Below the pieces are notes generated by a model, which searched no databases, was not told the origin of the DNA, and was given only the letters and a program-made list of their open reading frames with translations. A stretch of DNA of 64,000 bases, taken from NCBI GenBank assembly GCA_030427505.1, contig JAUICH010000026.1:21573-85572 (forward strand), in the 5' to 3' direction. A program made the translations under genes and the position numbers. Position 1 is the first letter of the stretch. Each line of letters begins with the position of its first letter. Shown piece by piece: positions 18,627 through 28,647 of this stretch. This stretch comes from Verrucomicrobiia bacterium (GTDB lineage Bacteria; Verrucomicrobiota; Verrucomicrobiia; Verrucomicrobiales; DEV007).

Positions 18627-19775
18627 GTGAGAACCCCGAATTCCCTGGGCTGCTGGATGGCGGCCATTCTGTTGTCGATGAGCCTGGTCCCTCGAACGAT
18701 TGCCGATGTTTTCAACGTGCCCAAGTCTCCCGAAGTGGGCGCGGATGGGACAGTGACTTTCCGGGTGCTGGCACCGAAGGCGAAAGAGGTGCTTTTGGCC
18801 GGTCTGCCAGGGAAGAAAGTACCGCTGTCCAAGGAGAAAGATGGGCTGTGGACCGTGACGGCCGGGCCGCTGGAGCCGGGACTTTACAGCTACACGTTTG
18901 AGATTGATGGCGCGGCGGTGGCCGACCAATTCAACCGGAAGGTGAAAGCCTGGCGCCGCATGGCCAGCCTGGTGGAAGTGCCGGGGAATCCGCCTACGAT
19001 CGAACAGCTCAGGGACGTGCCGCATGGGGAGGTCCACCTGCATACCTACTGGTCGGAGGCCCTTCAGGAACATCGTTCCTACCGCGTTTATACGCCGCCG
19101 GGGTATGCCGATAACGCGGAAAGCCGGGCGTATCCCGTGCTCTACCTGCTCCATGGATCGGGCGATGACGAGTCCGGGTGGACCGCGATCGGGCAGGCGA
19201 ATGTGATCGCGGACAATCTGATCGCTGAGGACAAGGCGAAGCCGATGATCATCGTGATGCCGCACGGGCACGCCGCGCCTCCAGGGGTAGACATGGAGGC
19301 CATCGAAGACCGGGGCGAGTGGTATAAGCTGAACAACGAAGCCGTTTTCGCGGAGTTGAAGGAACGGATTCAGCCTCAGGTCGAGCAGCGCTACCGCGTC
19401 GCGGCGGCGCCGGACAGCCGCGCGGTGGCGGGTTTATCCATGGGGGGAGGACAGGCGGTTGCCTTAGGCCTGAGTGATCCGGAACGCTACCACTGGGTGG
19501 CGGGCTTCAGTTCCGCGGTGCCGGAAACGGAAAAAGCGGCCGCGGAGATGTTTCCCGGGATCGTGGAGAAGGGAAAAGAATACGGCGAGGCCTACCGGCT
19601 GATCTGGATTGCTTGCGGTGAGGACGATTTCCTCTTGGAGCGAAATGAGACGTTTCACGGGTTTCTGACCTCCCATGGTGTTGAGCATCAGTATTTGCTG
19701 ACCGAAGGGGCCCATTCCTGGGATGTCTGGCGCGGCTACCTGGCGGAACTGTTGCCCCTCTTGTTTCAATCCTGA
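18627..19775 (+). CDS. Exported CE1-like esterase with N-terminal early-set domain
   Basis: Translation starts at GTG 18627, giving a signal peptide (LGCWMAAILLSMSLVPRTIA). An immunoglobulin-like early-set domain follows (VTFRVLAPKAKEVLLAG to LYSYTFEIDG), as in feruloyl or acetyl-xylan esterases. The alpha/beta-hydrolase domain has YPVLYLLHGSGDDESGW, the nucleophile S271 in AGLSMGGGQA and a histidine in EGAHSWDVWRGYL. The protein has 382 residues. It probably removes acyl groups (acetyl or hydroxycinnamoyl) from polysaccharide side chains, in keeping with the lyase before it and the SGNH hydrolase 21 bp after it. Confidence 0.88.
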   Translation: MRTPNSLGCWMAAILLSMSLVPRTIADVFNVPKSPEVGADGTVTFRVLAPKAKEVLLAGLPGKKVPLSKEKDGLWTVTAGPLEPGLYSYTFEIDGAAVADQFNRKVKAWRRMASLVEVPGNPPTIEQLRDVPHGEVHLHTYWSEALQEHRSYRVYTPPGYADNAESRAYPVLYLLHGSGDDESGWTAIGQANVIADNLIAEDKAKPMIIVMPHGHAAPPGVDMEAIEDRGEWYKLNNEAVFAELKERIQPQVEQRYRVAAAPDSRAVAGLSMGGGQAVALGLSDPERYHWVAGFSSAVPETEKAAAEMFPGIVEKGKEYGEAYRLIWIACGEDDFLLERNETFHGFLTSHGVEHQYLLTEGAHSWDVWRGYLAELLPLLFQS

Positions 19776-19796
19776 ACTCTCCGATAACCTCACTTC

Positions 19797-21233
19797 ATGA
19801 ATAAGAAACGGAACATTGCAGACTTGGTAAGACTCGTGGCCGTGGCGGGAAGCCTGGTCCTCTCGGCGGGAACCTATGCCCAGAAGGCGCCGGAGGCGGA
19901 AAAACCCGCTGCCGCGCCGCCAAAACCTGAGACCGTGCTGGATCTTCAAGACGGGGACACCTTTGTCTTCCTGGGAGATTCGATCACTCACCAGTGTCTC
20001 TACACGCAGTATGTGGAGGACTTTTTCTACACCCGCTATCCCGACCGGAAGATTCATTTTCACAATGCCGGGGTGAGTGGCGACCGGGCGGCGGATGCCC
20101 TGCGCCGGTTTGACGCGGACGTGGCGGCCTTCAAGCCGAAGTACGTCAGCGTGTTGCTGGGGATGAACGATGGAGAGTATCAGAACTTCAACAGCGAGAC
20201 CTTTGGTCTCTATGAAAAGGGGATGACCGAGATCCTGGGCCGGATCCGGGAGATCGGGGCGGCTCCGATTGTGATGTCGCCCACGATGTTCGATCACCAT
20301 CAGTTGGCGATCCGCAAGCAGGAAGAGGACTTCCGCTTTGGCGACCGGCCGTTCGATCCGTATTACAATTCCGTGCTGGCCTACTACGGCGCATGGTTGC
20401 GGGAACAGGCCGGGGAACAAGGCCTGCCGTTTGTGAACCTGTGGGCGCCGACAAACGACTACACGACCCTGCAACGCAGGACGGAGCCTGACTTTACGCT
20501 GGTGCCAGACGCGATTCACCCGGGACCGGGCGGACAGTTCATCATGGCGTATGAGATGATTTCCCAACTTGGGACGGAGCGGAAAAACGTCAGTAGCATC
20601 ACCGTGGTGAACCGTGGTGGAGCCTGGAAGGGTAACGCGAGCGGTGGAGAACTGAGCGAGGTGAAGGGCTCTCCCGAAGCGGACCACGTGACCTTTACCT
20701 TTGCCGCCCAGGCACTGCCCTGGGTGGTGCCGGATGAAGCTTTTGGAGAAGGGGCCAGCAAATGGGAGGACTACCCGAAACCTTCCGTGGGGGCCGCTCT
20801 GACGAAGGCCGGTCACCACTGGAGCAACGAACGGGTGAAAATCGTGGGCCTGGAGCCGGGCACCTACGAGGTGTTGATCGATGGGCAATCCGCCGGCAAA
20901 AAGTTTTCCCATGTATCGCTGGGGGCAAAGATTGAACTGCAAAGCAATCCGGCCACGCCGCAGTATCAACAGGCCATGGAGGTGGCGCTGCTCAATCGCG
21001 AGCGGAATGACATGGCGGTGCGGATGTTGCGGAACCGCTGGAGTCACATCAAAGGAGTCCGCAATCGCTACGCCGAAGCTGCCGAGCCCGATCCCGTCAA
21101 GTTAGAGGAGGACATTGCCAAGGCCATGTCCGACATCGAGGAACTGATCAAGCTCGCGGATGACTACGAAGCGCGGATCTGGGAGCTGGCCCAGCCGAAG
21201 GCGCGGACTTACGAGATCCGGAAAGTGGATTGA
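19797..21233 (+). CDS. Exported SGNH/GDSL-family hydrolase
   Basis: The 478-residue protein has a signal peptide ending near TYAQ and a proline/alanine-rich linker. The SGNH domain carries S62 in FVFLGDSITHQ (block I), the glycine in FHNAGVSGDRA (block II), N in LLGMNDGEY (block III) and D238/H241 in DAIHPGPGG (block V). Such enzymes deacetylate or de-esterify carbohydrates. About 220 residues follow the catalytic domain. They include a beta-rich segment, then an alpha-helical tail (EEDIAKAMSDIEELIKLADDY), whose role is unknown. It follows the esterase gene after 21 bp, in the same apparent unit. Confidence 0.88.
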   Translation: MNKKRNIADLVRLVAVAGSLVLSAGTYAQKAPEAEKPAAAPPKPETVLDLQDGDTFVFLGDSITHQCLYTQYVEDFFYTRYPDRKIHFHNAGVSGDRAADALRRFDADVAAFKPKYVSVLLGMNDGEYQNFNSETFGLYEKGMTEILGRIREIGAAPIVMSPTMFDHHQLAIRKQEEDFRFGDRPFDPYYNSVLAYYGAWLREQAGEQGLPFVNLWAPTNDYTTLQRRTEPDFTLVPDAIHPGPGGQFIMAYEMISQLGTERKNVSSITVVNRGGAWKGNASGGELSEVKGSPEADHVTFTFAAQALPWVVPDEAFGEGASKWEDYPKPSVGAALTKAGHHWSNERVKIVGLEPGTYEVLIDGQSAGKKFSHVSLGAKIELQSNPATPQYQQAMEVALLNRERNDMAVRMLRNRWSHIKGVRNRYAEAAEPDPVKLEEDIAKAMSDIEELIKLADDYEARIWELAQPKARTYEIRKVD

Positions 21234-21280
21234 GGGGGGAAGGGGGGAGCGGTGCTTTGTGGCGGTGGCGCTGCGACAGA

Positions 21281-21390
21281 CAGGGAGACAGGGAGACAGG
21301 GAGACAGGGAGACAGGGAGACAGGGAGACAGGGAGACAGGGAGACAGGGAGACAGGGAGACAGGGAGACAGGGAGACAGGGAGACAGGGG
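21281..21390 (+). repeat. Octamer minisatellite, 13 copies of CAGGGAGA
   Basis: Thirteen perfect tandem copies of the 8-bp unit CAGGGAGA fill 21281-21384, with a partial unit after them. In one frame it would read as a repeating R-E-T-G-R-Q-G-D peptide, but no gene with a credible start uses it. It lies between the SGNH hydrolase stop and the four-helix-bundle gene. Confidence 0.95.
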
Positions 21391-21433
21391 TGGCCGATTT
21401 TGATAAGCGGGTTTTGTGGTATTGGTATGCGAA

Positions 21434-21829
21434 ATGGAGCGAAAGACCAAGATCACCCGATACACTGACCTTGAGGTGTATCAGCGTGCGTTTTCCGCGG
21501 CGATGGAGATTTTTCGACTGAGCCGGAGCTTTCCCTCTGAAGAGAGATTCTCTCTGACAGACCAATTGAGGCGTTCCTCGCGATCCGTCGCTGCGAATAT
21601 TGCAGAGGGTTGGCGAAAGCGAGTCTATCGAGCTTCGTTGATCAGCAAACTCGTGGATAGCGAAGGAGAAGCCGCTGAGACTCGATCTTGGCTACAGTTT
21701 GCGGTCGAGTGTTCGTATCTCGATCCCGGAGTGGCCCGGCGTCTCTATGCTGAATACGACGATTTGATTTCCATGCTTGTTAGCATGAGAAATCATTCCG
21801 AATCCTGGGAAATCACCCTATTAACCTGA
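21434..21829 (+). CDS. Four-helix bundle protein (S23 / 23S rRNA intervening-sequence protein family)
   Basis: The 131-residue protein (start at ATG 21434, MERKTKITRYTDL) matches the short four-helix bundle family first seen inside 23S rRNA intervening sequences. Signatures are DLEVYQRAFSAAMEIF, LTDQLRRSSRSVAANIAEGW and the later SEGEAAETRSWLQFAVEC helix. No 23S gene is nearby. The family's function is unproven, and the fold is shared with Avd accessory proteins of diversity-generating retroelements. Octamer minisatellite sequence flanks the gene in inverted orientation (21281-21390 and 21901-21931), which suggests the gene and repeats move or spread together. That is an inference. Confidence 0.88.
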   Translation: MERKTKITRYTDLEVYQRAFSAAMEIFRLSRSFPSEERFSLTDQLRRSSRSVAANIAEGWRKRVYRASLISKLVDSEGEAAETRSWLQFAVECSYLDPGVARRLYAEYDDLISMLVSMRNHSESWEITLLT

Positions 21830-21900
21830 CGCTACCTCCTAACGGCCGTATCAGCTCTTTCATCTGACATGGATCTTTGAGGAGTACCCACGTCAAAATC

Positions 21901-21931
21901 CCTGTCTCCTTGTCTCCCCTTCTCCTTGTCT
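21901..21931 (-). repeat. Inverted octamer repeat (AAGGAGAC type)
   Basis: Read on the minus strand, this stretch is AGACAAGGAGA, an interruption, then GGAGACAAGGAGACAGG. It is the same octamer family as at 21281 but in the opposite orientation and more degenerate. Confidence 0.8.
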
Positions 21932-21937
21932 GGGGTA

Positions 21938-21966
21938 GCGCGACCGCATACTCTCCACGGTCGCGC
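21938..21966. terminator. Perfect 9-bp hairpin between convergent genes
   Basis: GCGCGACCG and CGGTCGCGC form a perfect 9-bp stem with an 11-base loop. It lies between the rightward four-helix gene and the leftward pyrophosphatase gene, where a bidirectional terminator is expected. There is no clean T-run on either side, so this could instead be another palindromic repeat. Confidence 0.45.
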
Positions 21967-21998
21967 CCTTTCTACCCGCTCGCGGCGGGCTCGAAACC

Positions 21999-24176
<2,178 letters not shown>

Positions 24177-24732
24177 ATGGGTTTGTCAGCGTTCTGGGGA
24201 GTTTTTGGGGGATAGGAAAGTTTAGAAGAGAGAGGGGGTAAAAAGTTCAACCGCGACGCAGGAAAGCGGGCCTGGGCTGTCCGAAATTTCCTGAGGCTAG
24301 GCTAAACATAAGAGTTATGAATTTCTGAAACTGGAATCGGGAAAAGTGGGGCGAGGGGGTCCCGAGCCCGGGGGTGGAAAAGGGGGAATCTAGCTCAGAG
24401 GAAAACGATGGCAATTCCCGGATTTACCTTTTGTTGGGAACGTCACACCCAGAGAGACCTCTCGGTCCCGAGCTCAAAGGGGTTTTGAAAATTACAGTAA
24501 ACTTTACAATAATGAATTCTAAAGTAAGATTCAGTTCCTTTTGGAGACCCCGGACGTGCTGGGGCGGAAAGGCGGCAACCTAGTGATGATTTTTACCTTC
24601 GCAACGGAAAATCAGTTTCCCGAACCGGTTCGGAGGATGGAACGCAGTCCTGACTTGCCGCGCTTGTTCCGGCCTTAATTCCGAGTAACCTTGTCCGTTT
24701 ACACTGTCTTGCCGAATGGCACTCCTCGCTGC
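24177..24732. other. 556-bp intergenic region, divergent promoters
   Basis: The region separates the leftward hppA from the rightward amidase and has a lower GC stretch around 24490-24530. It contains two copies of GGTCCCGAGC (about 24357 and 24464) and a GAGAGACCTCTC palindrome near 24452. I recognise no riboswitch or RNA gene, and the one open frame inside (24374-24583) has no family or ribosome site. Confidence 0.4.
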
Positions 24733-25413
24733 ATGAATCCCAACCGTAGCAGGCCCAGGAAAAAGCGGAGCACGGGCCGCCCGAATCAGCTTCCCATTTG
24801 GTCCCGCCGCCGGAGCTTGTGGGCGCTGTTGTTGGCGGGATTGGGAATTTTGGGCGTGCGGGTGGCCCCAGCGTCCGGAGCGCGCTTCAGCCGCGTGGTG
24901 CTGGACCCCGGACACGGTGGGAAGGACGGCGGCTCGAAGTGGTATGGGGTGACGGAAAAGGACCTGACGCTGGACGTGGCCCAGCGCGTGCAGCGGCTGC
25001 TGCAGGCAAAGGGCATGCCCACGGTCCTGACCCGGACGAGTGACGTTTTCGTGGAGCTGGACGACCGGGCCATCAAGGCCAACAAATACAGCGACGTGGT
25101 GTTTGTGAGCATTCACTTCAACGCTCACCGCGACCGCAGCATCAAGGGCATCGAGACGTTTTATTACCCGGGCAGCAATGACGGAAAGGCCCTGGCCAGC
25201 GCCATTCAAAAAGAACTGGGCAGCCGCATCCGGTCGACGGACCGCGGGGTCAAACCCGCGAAATTGAAAGTGTTGCGTTTGACCAAAGGGACCGCCGCGC
25301 TGGTGGAGTGCGGCTTCATTTCCAATCGCTGGGAGTGCCAGAGGTGCGCCACCACGTGGTTCCGGCAAATTCTGGCGGAAGAGATCGCGGAGGGGATTTT
25401 GAATTACCGTTGA
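24733..25413 (+). CDS. N-acetylmuramoyl-L-alanine amidase (Amidase_3)
   Basis: The enzyme cleaves the amide bond between muramic acid and the stem peptide and acts in the periplasm during division or wall turnover. Zinc ligands are in VLDPGHGGKDGG and SIHFNAHRD, and the catalytic glutamate is in ALVECGFISN. A basic N-terminus precedes a signal/anchor segment (LWALLLAGLGILGV). The start is taken as ATG 24733 (MNPNRSRPRKK, 226 residues) rather than the upstream in-frame TTG. There is no SPOR, LysM or AMIN domain, so it is a minimal member of the family. Confidence 0.92.
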   Translation: MNPNRSRPRKKRSTGRPNQLPIWSRRRSLWALLLAGLGILGVRVAPASGARFSRVVLDPGHGGKDGGSKWYGVTEKDLTLDVAQRVQRLLQAKGMPTVLTRTSDVFVELDDRAIKANKYSDVVFVSIHFNAHRDRSIKGIETFYYPGSNDGKALASAIQKELGSRIRSTDRGVKPAKLKVLRLTKGTAALVECGFISNRWECQRCATTWFRQILAEEIAEGILNYR

Positions 25414-25563
25414 GGGGTGTGGGGCGGACTGCTGTTTGTGGCCGATAGAATTGTTTGGTTGGGCTCTACGCCCTTACCCAACAATGATTCGAGCAACCAG
25501 CCGGATCTTAGCGGTTTGATTCTGAAAACCGGAGTTTCTCTTTAGGGACAGACAAAATCGTTC

Positions 25564-25648
25564 AAGGCTGAAGGCCTTGCGGCGCCTAGCCAGGGGTGTA
25601 AGCCCCTGGAATCCGTAGTCCTCCGAAGTTTGCGAGCTGAAGGCTCGC
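25564..25648 (+). repeat. REP unit, left copy
   Basis: Three hairpins lie in a row: AAGGC-TGAAG-GCCTT (25564-25578), CCAGGGG-TGTAAG-CCCCTGG (25590-25609) and GCGAGC-TGAAG-GCTCGC (25632-25648). The same block in inverted orientation lies at 26311-26394, on the other side of the transposase remnant. This arrangement is typical of REP sequences paired with their RAYT. Confidence 0.85.
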
Positions 25649-25696
25649 CGGCGAATACTCGCGTTGTCTTTTTGCGTTCCCTTCGTTGCGGTTCTC

Positions 25697-26169
25697 TCAA
25701 TCCCACACGTAGCGTTCGTCGAATTCGATCCGGTATTTTCGGAGGAAGCCGCGGAATTCGTCTTCGAAGGTCACTTTCCGGTGATGTTCCTTTTGGTTTT
25801 TGACGTAACTGGCCGCGACTTCCATATCCGCGGGGCTGACGCTGAACCAGCCGTAGCCTTTTGCCAGGCGAAGTCGGGCGAAAGGGTTGGTGAAGCGGAA
25901 GAGGATCTCAGGGTGTTTTTCATCCACCGGGATGAATTGGATTTGAGGTCCCGCATGAAATCCTGCACCGCGATGGACTTGGATTCCTGGATGAGGAGGT
26001 GCAGATGGTTTGGGGTGCCGTTGATTTCGATCAGGCGTGCCTTCATGTCCCGGACGATGCCGCCCAGGTATTGGTAGAGGCGTTCTTCTATTTCAGGTGA
26101 GATGAGAGGGTAGCGGTCCTTGGTGGAAAAGATGATGTGTCCGTAAGCGCAGTGGAGGGAATGGGGCGT
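25697..26169 (-). pseudogene. REP-associated tyrosine transposase (RAYT, Y1/HUH family), frameshifted
   Basis: Read across two frames, the minus strand encodes a RAYT: GHIIFSTKDRYPLIS, then the HUH motif in NGTPNHLHLLIQES, then DLKSNSSRW, PDFAWQ, KGYGWFSVS, the catalytic-tyrosine helix SYVKNQKEHHRK and the C-terminus FDERYVWD. The N-terminal part shifts frame at an A4 run (25859-25862). A -1 slip there restores W-Q-K-G-Y-G-W, so one A was lost or a frameshift is used. The expected start codon before PHSLHCAYG reads ACG, not ATG. Both changes suggest a dead copy. Such enzymes cut and move REP hairpins, and REP units flank this one on both sides. Confidence 0.85.
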
Positions 26170-26310
26170 GGCGGCTCGACGGCGGAGTGGGCGAGAGGTG
26201 AGGAAGTGTGGGGAGGCTCACCCGCGGGTCGATGATCTGCAATCCTAATTGGTGGAATGGGATGCCGGGGGGTTGGGGATTTCGGCTTTTGGAATGGAGG
26301 GCGCCCGCCG

Positions 26311-26394
26311 GCGAGCCTTCAGCTCGCGACATGAGGGGGCGTGGATTCCAGGGGCTTACACCCCTGGCTAAGCGCCGGCGAGCCGTTGGCTCGC
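26311..26394 (-). repeat. REP unit, right copy (inverted)
   Basis: Three elements lie in a row: GCGAGC-CTTCA-GCTCGC (26311-26327), CCAGGGG-CTTACA-CCCCTGG (26348-26367) and GCGAGCC-GTT-GGCTCGC (26378-26394). It is the reverse complement of the left copy with a few changes. The rest of 26170-26486 holds nothing I recognise. Confidence 0.85.
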
Positions 26395-26486
26395 TGGGAG
26401 GAAAGGGAGGTTTTTGGGTAACCGGTGATTCAAGGGATGCACGATGCACGTTAGGCTGTCCGGCGGGTGGCGGGGATTTTGGAGGC

Positions 26487-28451
26487 CTAGGACCGGATGC
26501 GTTCTTCGGCGGCTTTCAGGATGAGGCCGAGCATGTCTGAGTAGTTATGCCCGGCCAGGGCGGCCATTTTGGCGAGGTGGCCGTCCCAGCACCAGCCGGG
26601 GTTGGGGTTGGCTTCCAGGAGGCGCGGAGTGCCGTGGGAATCCATGCGCCAGTCAAAGCGGGCATAGTCCCGGCAGCCGAGGCGTTCGAAAAGCCGCAGG
26701 CAACTGGCGATGAGGAAGCCGTGGGTCTTCTCCGGCAGTTCGGCGGGGATGGATCGCAGGGCGGACCAGTAGGGAGATTCGGGGTCCCACTTCGCTTCGT
26801 AGCCGCAGATCTTGGGCAGGCCGTCCGGCAGGGATGAGTAATCCTCTTCGATGACGGGAAGGGCGGTGTAAGGTCCGGGCGGATTCCCGATGATGCCGAC
26901 ACTGAGGTCTTTGCCGGTGAGGAACTGCTCGATCAGGACCGGGTGCTTGTAGCCGAAGGTATCGCGCGCCTTGAGGATGGCGTTTTCGAGTTGGGCCACG
27001 TCGTGACAGACGCTGTCCACGGTGATGCCGAAGGACGAGTCTCCAAAGTTCGGCTTCACGATGAAGGGAAAAGGCAGCGTCAATTCGTAGAACGTGGTGT
27101 CGTCCGCTTTGATGATGAAGGCTTCCGGCACGGGGATGTCCATCTCCTTGGCCACGCCGCGGACGAGGGATTTGTCGTAGCAATACGCCAGACACTGGGG
27201 ATTTCCGCCGGTGTAGCGGATGCCGTTCATTTCGAGTAAAGCGGGGACGTGAAGTTCCTGCGTGGCCTGGTTCCCGAAACCTTCGTCGCAGAGGTTCAGC
27301 ACCAAGTCGAACTCCGCGCGAATGCGCCGGACGTCGGTCTGAAGGGTGTCGTGATTGTCGAAGAACTGAAACCGGTAGCCGTTCAGCTCGGACAGCGCTT
27401 CCTTCAGGCGGTGGATGGTGGCGAAATCGTCTTCGTCGAAGGTGCCGTCGGGTTTGACGATGTCCGTTTTCCGGGGGTCGCCCATGACGACGGCCACGTT
27501 GCGCAGGGCTTTTTCCTTTTTACGGGGCGCGGCCCATTCTTTCTTGGGGCGGCTGGTATAGATCATCCGGCGGCCCATCATGCCCAGGTCCTGGTTGCGC
27601 TGGCTTTCAGTGGTGACCTGCTCGCACAGTTCCGTTTCCATGTAGCCGCACTCTTTCAACAGGTCGCGCATTTGGGGTTCGGAATAGAGCCGCTCGGCGT
27701 AGAACTGGTCGGAGATCACGCCTTTGCTGACGTGGGTGATGACCTCCCGTGAAATGAGGCGGTCATCGTCCGTGAGGGAACGCTCCCGGCAGACGAAGTA
27801 GTTTTTGTCGATCCACTCCCAACTGCGAGGTTCGAAGCGCGCGCGCATGAAGTCGCCATCGGTCAGATCCAGCAGGAGTTTTCCGGTAGGCTTAAGGATG
27901 CGGCGGATCTCGCGCAGTACGGTTTGGTCGTCGTTGCGGGACTCGAAATAGCCGAAGCTGTTGCCGAGGATGAGGACGAAATCGAAGTGATCCGTGGGCC
28001 AGGGGAGCTTCCGGGCATCGCCTTCACGGAAGGAGACGTTCAGCCCTTCCTTCCGGGCGGTGCCGCGGGCGCGGGTGATGAGGTAGTGGGACCGGTCCAG
28101 CCCCGTGGCTTGGTCAAAGCCGCGCCGGGCCAGGCCCAGCGTGTGGCGGCCCTGACCGCAGCATAGGTCAAGGATGCGAGCCTCCGGCGCGGGCTGGAGG
28201 ATGTCCACAAGCAGATCGACTTCCCGGTCCGTGATCGCGGCGTCATTGACGACATCGCCGTCGGTGCGCAGGTAGTTGGCGTTGAAGATATGACGCCACC
28301 AGTCTGCTTTAACGTAGCTTTGCAGGTCTTCGACGGGGCCGAGGACCTCTGTGAGCTTGATGGATTTCGCCGCGGACCCCTCTTGGGCCTTGGGTCGGCG
28401 AACCGCCTTGGGAGCTTTGGATGATGCCGCTCCCCCGGCAAGCGTTTTCAT
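26487..28451 (-). CDS. Fusion of SAM methyltransferase and D-Ala-D-Ala-ligase-like ATP-grasp domain
   Basis: The 654-residue protein joins two enzymes. Residues about 50-300 form a class I methyltransferase with motif I ILDLCCGQGRH (93-103), the acidic GLDRSHY strand and a FDFVLILGNSFGYF motif. After a basic linker (KKEWAAPRKKEKALRN) comes an ATP-grasp ligase of the D-alanine--D-alanine ligase type. It has FIVKPNFGDSSFGI (ATP binding), VLIEQFLTGKDLSVGI, and RLLEANPNPGW with metal-binding E and N. An N-terminal tail of about 40 residues is Lys/Ala-rich. The likely chemistry is ATP-dependent amide bond formation plus methylation of the substrate or product. A role in normal wall synthesis is unlikely because no mur or ddl genes are nearby. 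The product is unknown. Confidence 0.85.
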   Translation of the reverse strand: MKTLAGGAASSKAPKAVRRPKAQEGSAAKSIKLTEVLGPVEDLQSYVKADWWRHIFNANYLRTDGDVVNDAAITDREVDLLVDILQPAPEARILDLCCGQGRHTLGLARRGFDQATGLDRSHYLITRARGTARKEGLNVSFREGDARKLPWPTDHFDFVLILGNSFGYFESRNDDQTVLREIRRILKPTGKLLLDLTDGDFMRARFEPRSWEWIDKNYFVCRERSLTDDDRLISREVITHVSKGVISDQFYAERLYSEPQMRDLLKECGYMETELCEQVTTESQRNQDLGMMGRRMIYTSRPKKEWAAPRKKEKALRNVAVVMGDPRKTDIVKPDGTFDEDDFATIHRLKEALSELNGYRFQFFDNHDTLQTDVRRIRAEFDLVLNLCDEGFGNQATQELHVPALLEMNGIRYTGGNPQCLAYCYDKSLVRGVAKEMDIPVPEAFIIKADDTTFYELTLPFPFIVKPNFGDSSFGITVDSVCHDVAQLENAILKARDTFGYKHPVLIEQFLTGKDLSVGIIGNPPGPYTALPVIEEDYSSLPDGLPKICGYEAKWDPESPYWSALRSIPAELPEKTHGFLIASCLRLFERLGCRDYARFDWRMDSHGTPRLLEANPNPGWCWDGHLAKMAALAGHNYSDMLGLILKAAEERIRS

Positions 28452-28596
28452 TCTGGATGAATACTTGAGGGTAGTAAGGCGGAAGATCGATTATGCGTTT
28501 CCCCCCGCAATGGAATTTTTTGGGCGGGGGAGAGATTTATTGGGAGCGTGGAGGCGTGGGGGTGAACGTGGGGCGTGGCGGCGTTTGGCGACAGGC

Positions 28597-28628
28597 AAGG
28601 AGACAAGGAGACAAGGAGACAAGGAGAC
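28597..28628 (+). repeat. Four tandem copies of AAGGAGAC
   Basis: Four perfect octamers lie between the fusion-gene promoter side and the FMN reductase stop. They are preceded by TTTGGCGACAGGC, similar to the lead-in GCTGCGACAGA of the minisatellite at 21281. Confidence 0.9.
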
Positions 28629-28647
28629 GAGGAGGGGCTTGCTGGAG

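Noticed and set aside
21281..21390. Possible CRISPR array
   Set aside because: The units are 8 bp and contiguous, with no spacers and no cas genes.
21160..21468. Frames reading the minisatellite as an R-E-T-G-R-Q-G-D repeat protein
   Set aside because: They overlap the end of the SGNH hydrolase or start without a ribosome site, and the repeat itself explains the open frame.
24374..24583. 69-codon frame in the hppA-amidase gap
   Set aside because: No ribosome site, no recognisable domain and atypical composition; kept only as a remark on the gap.
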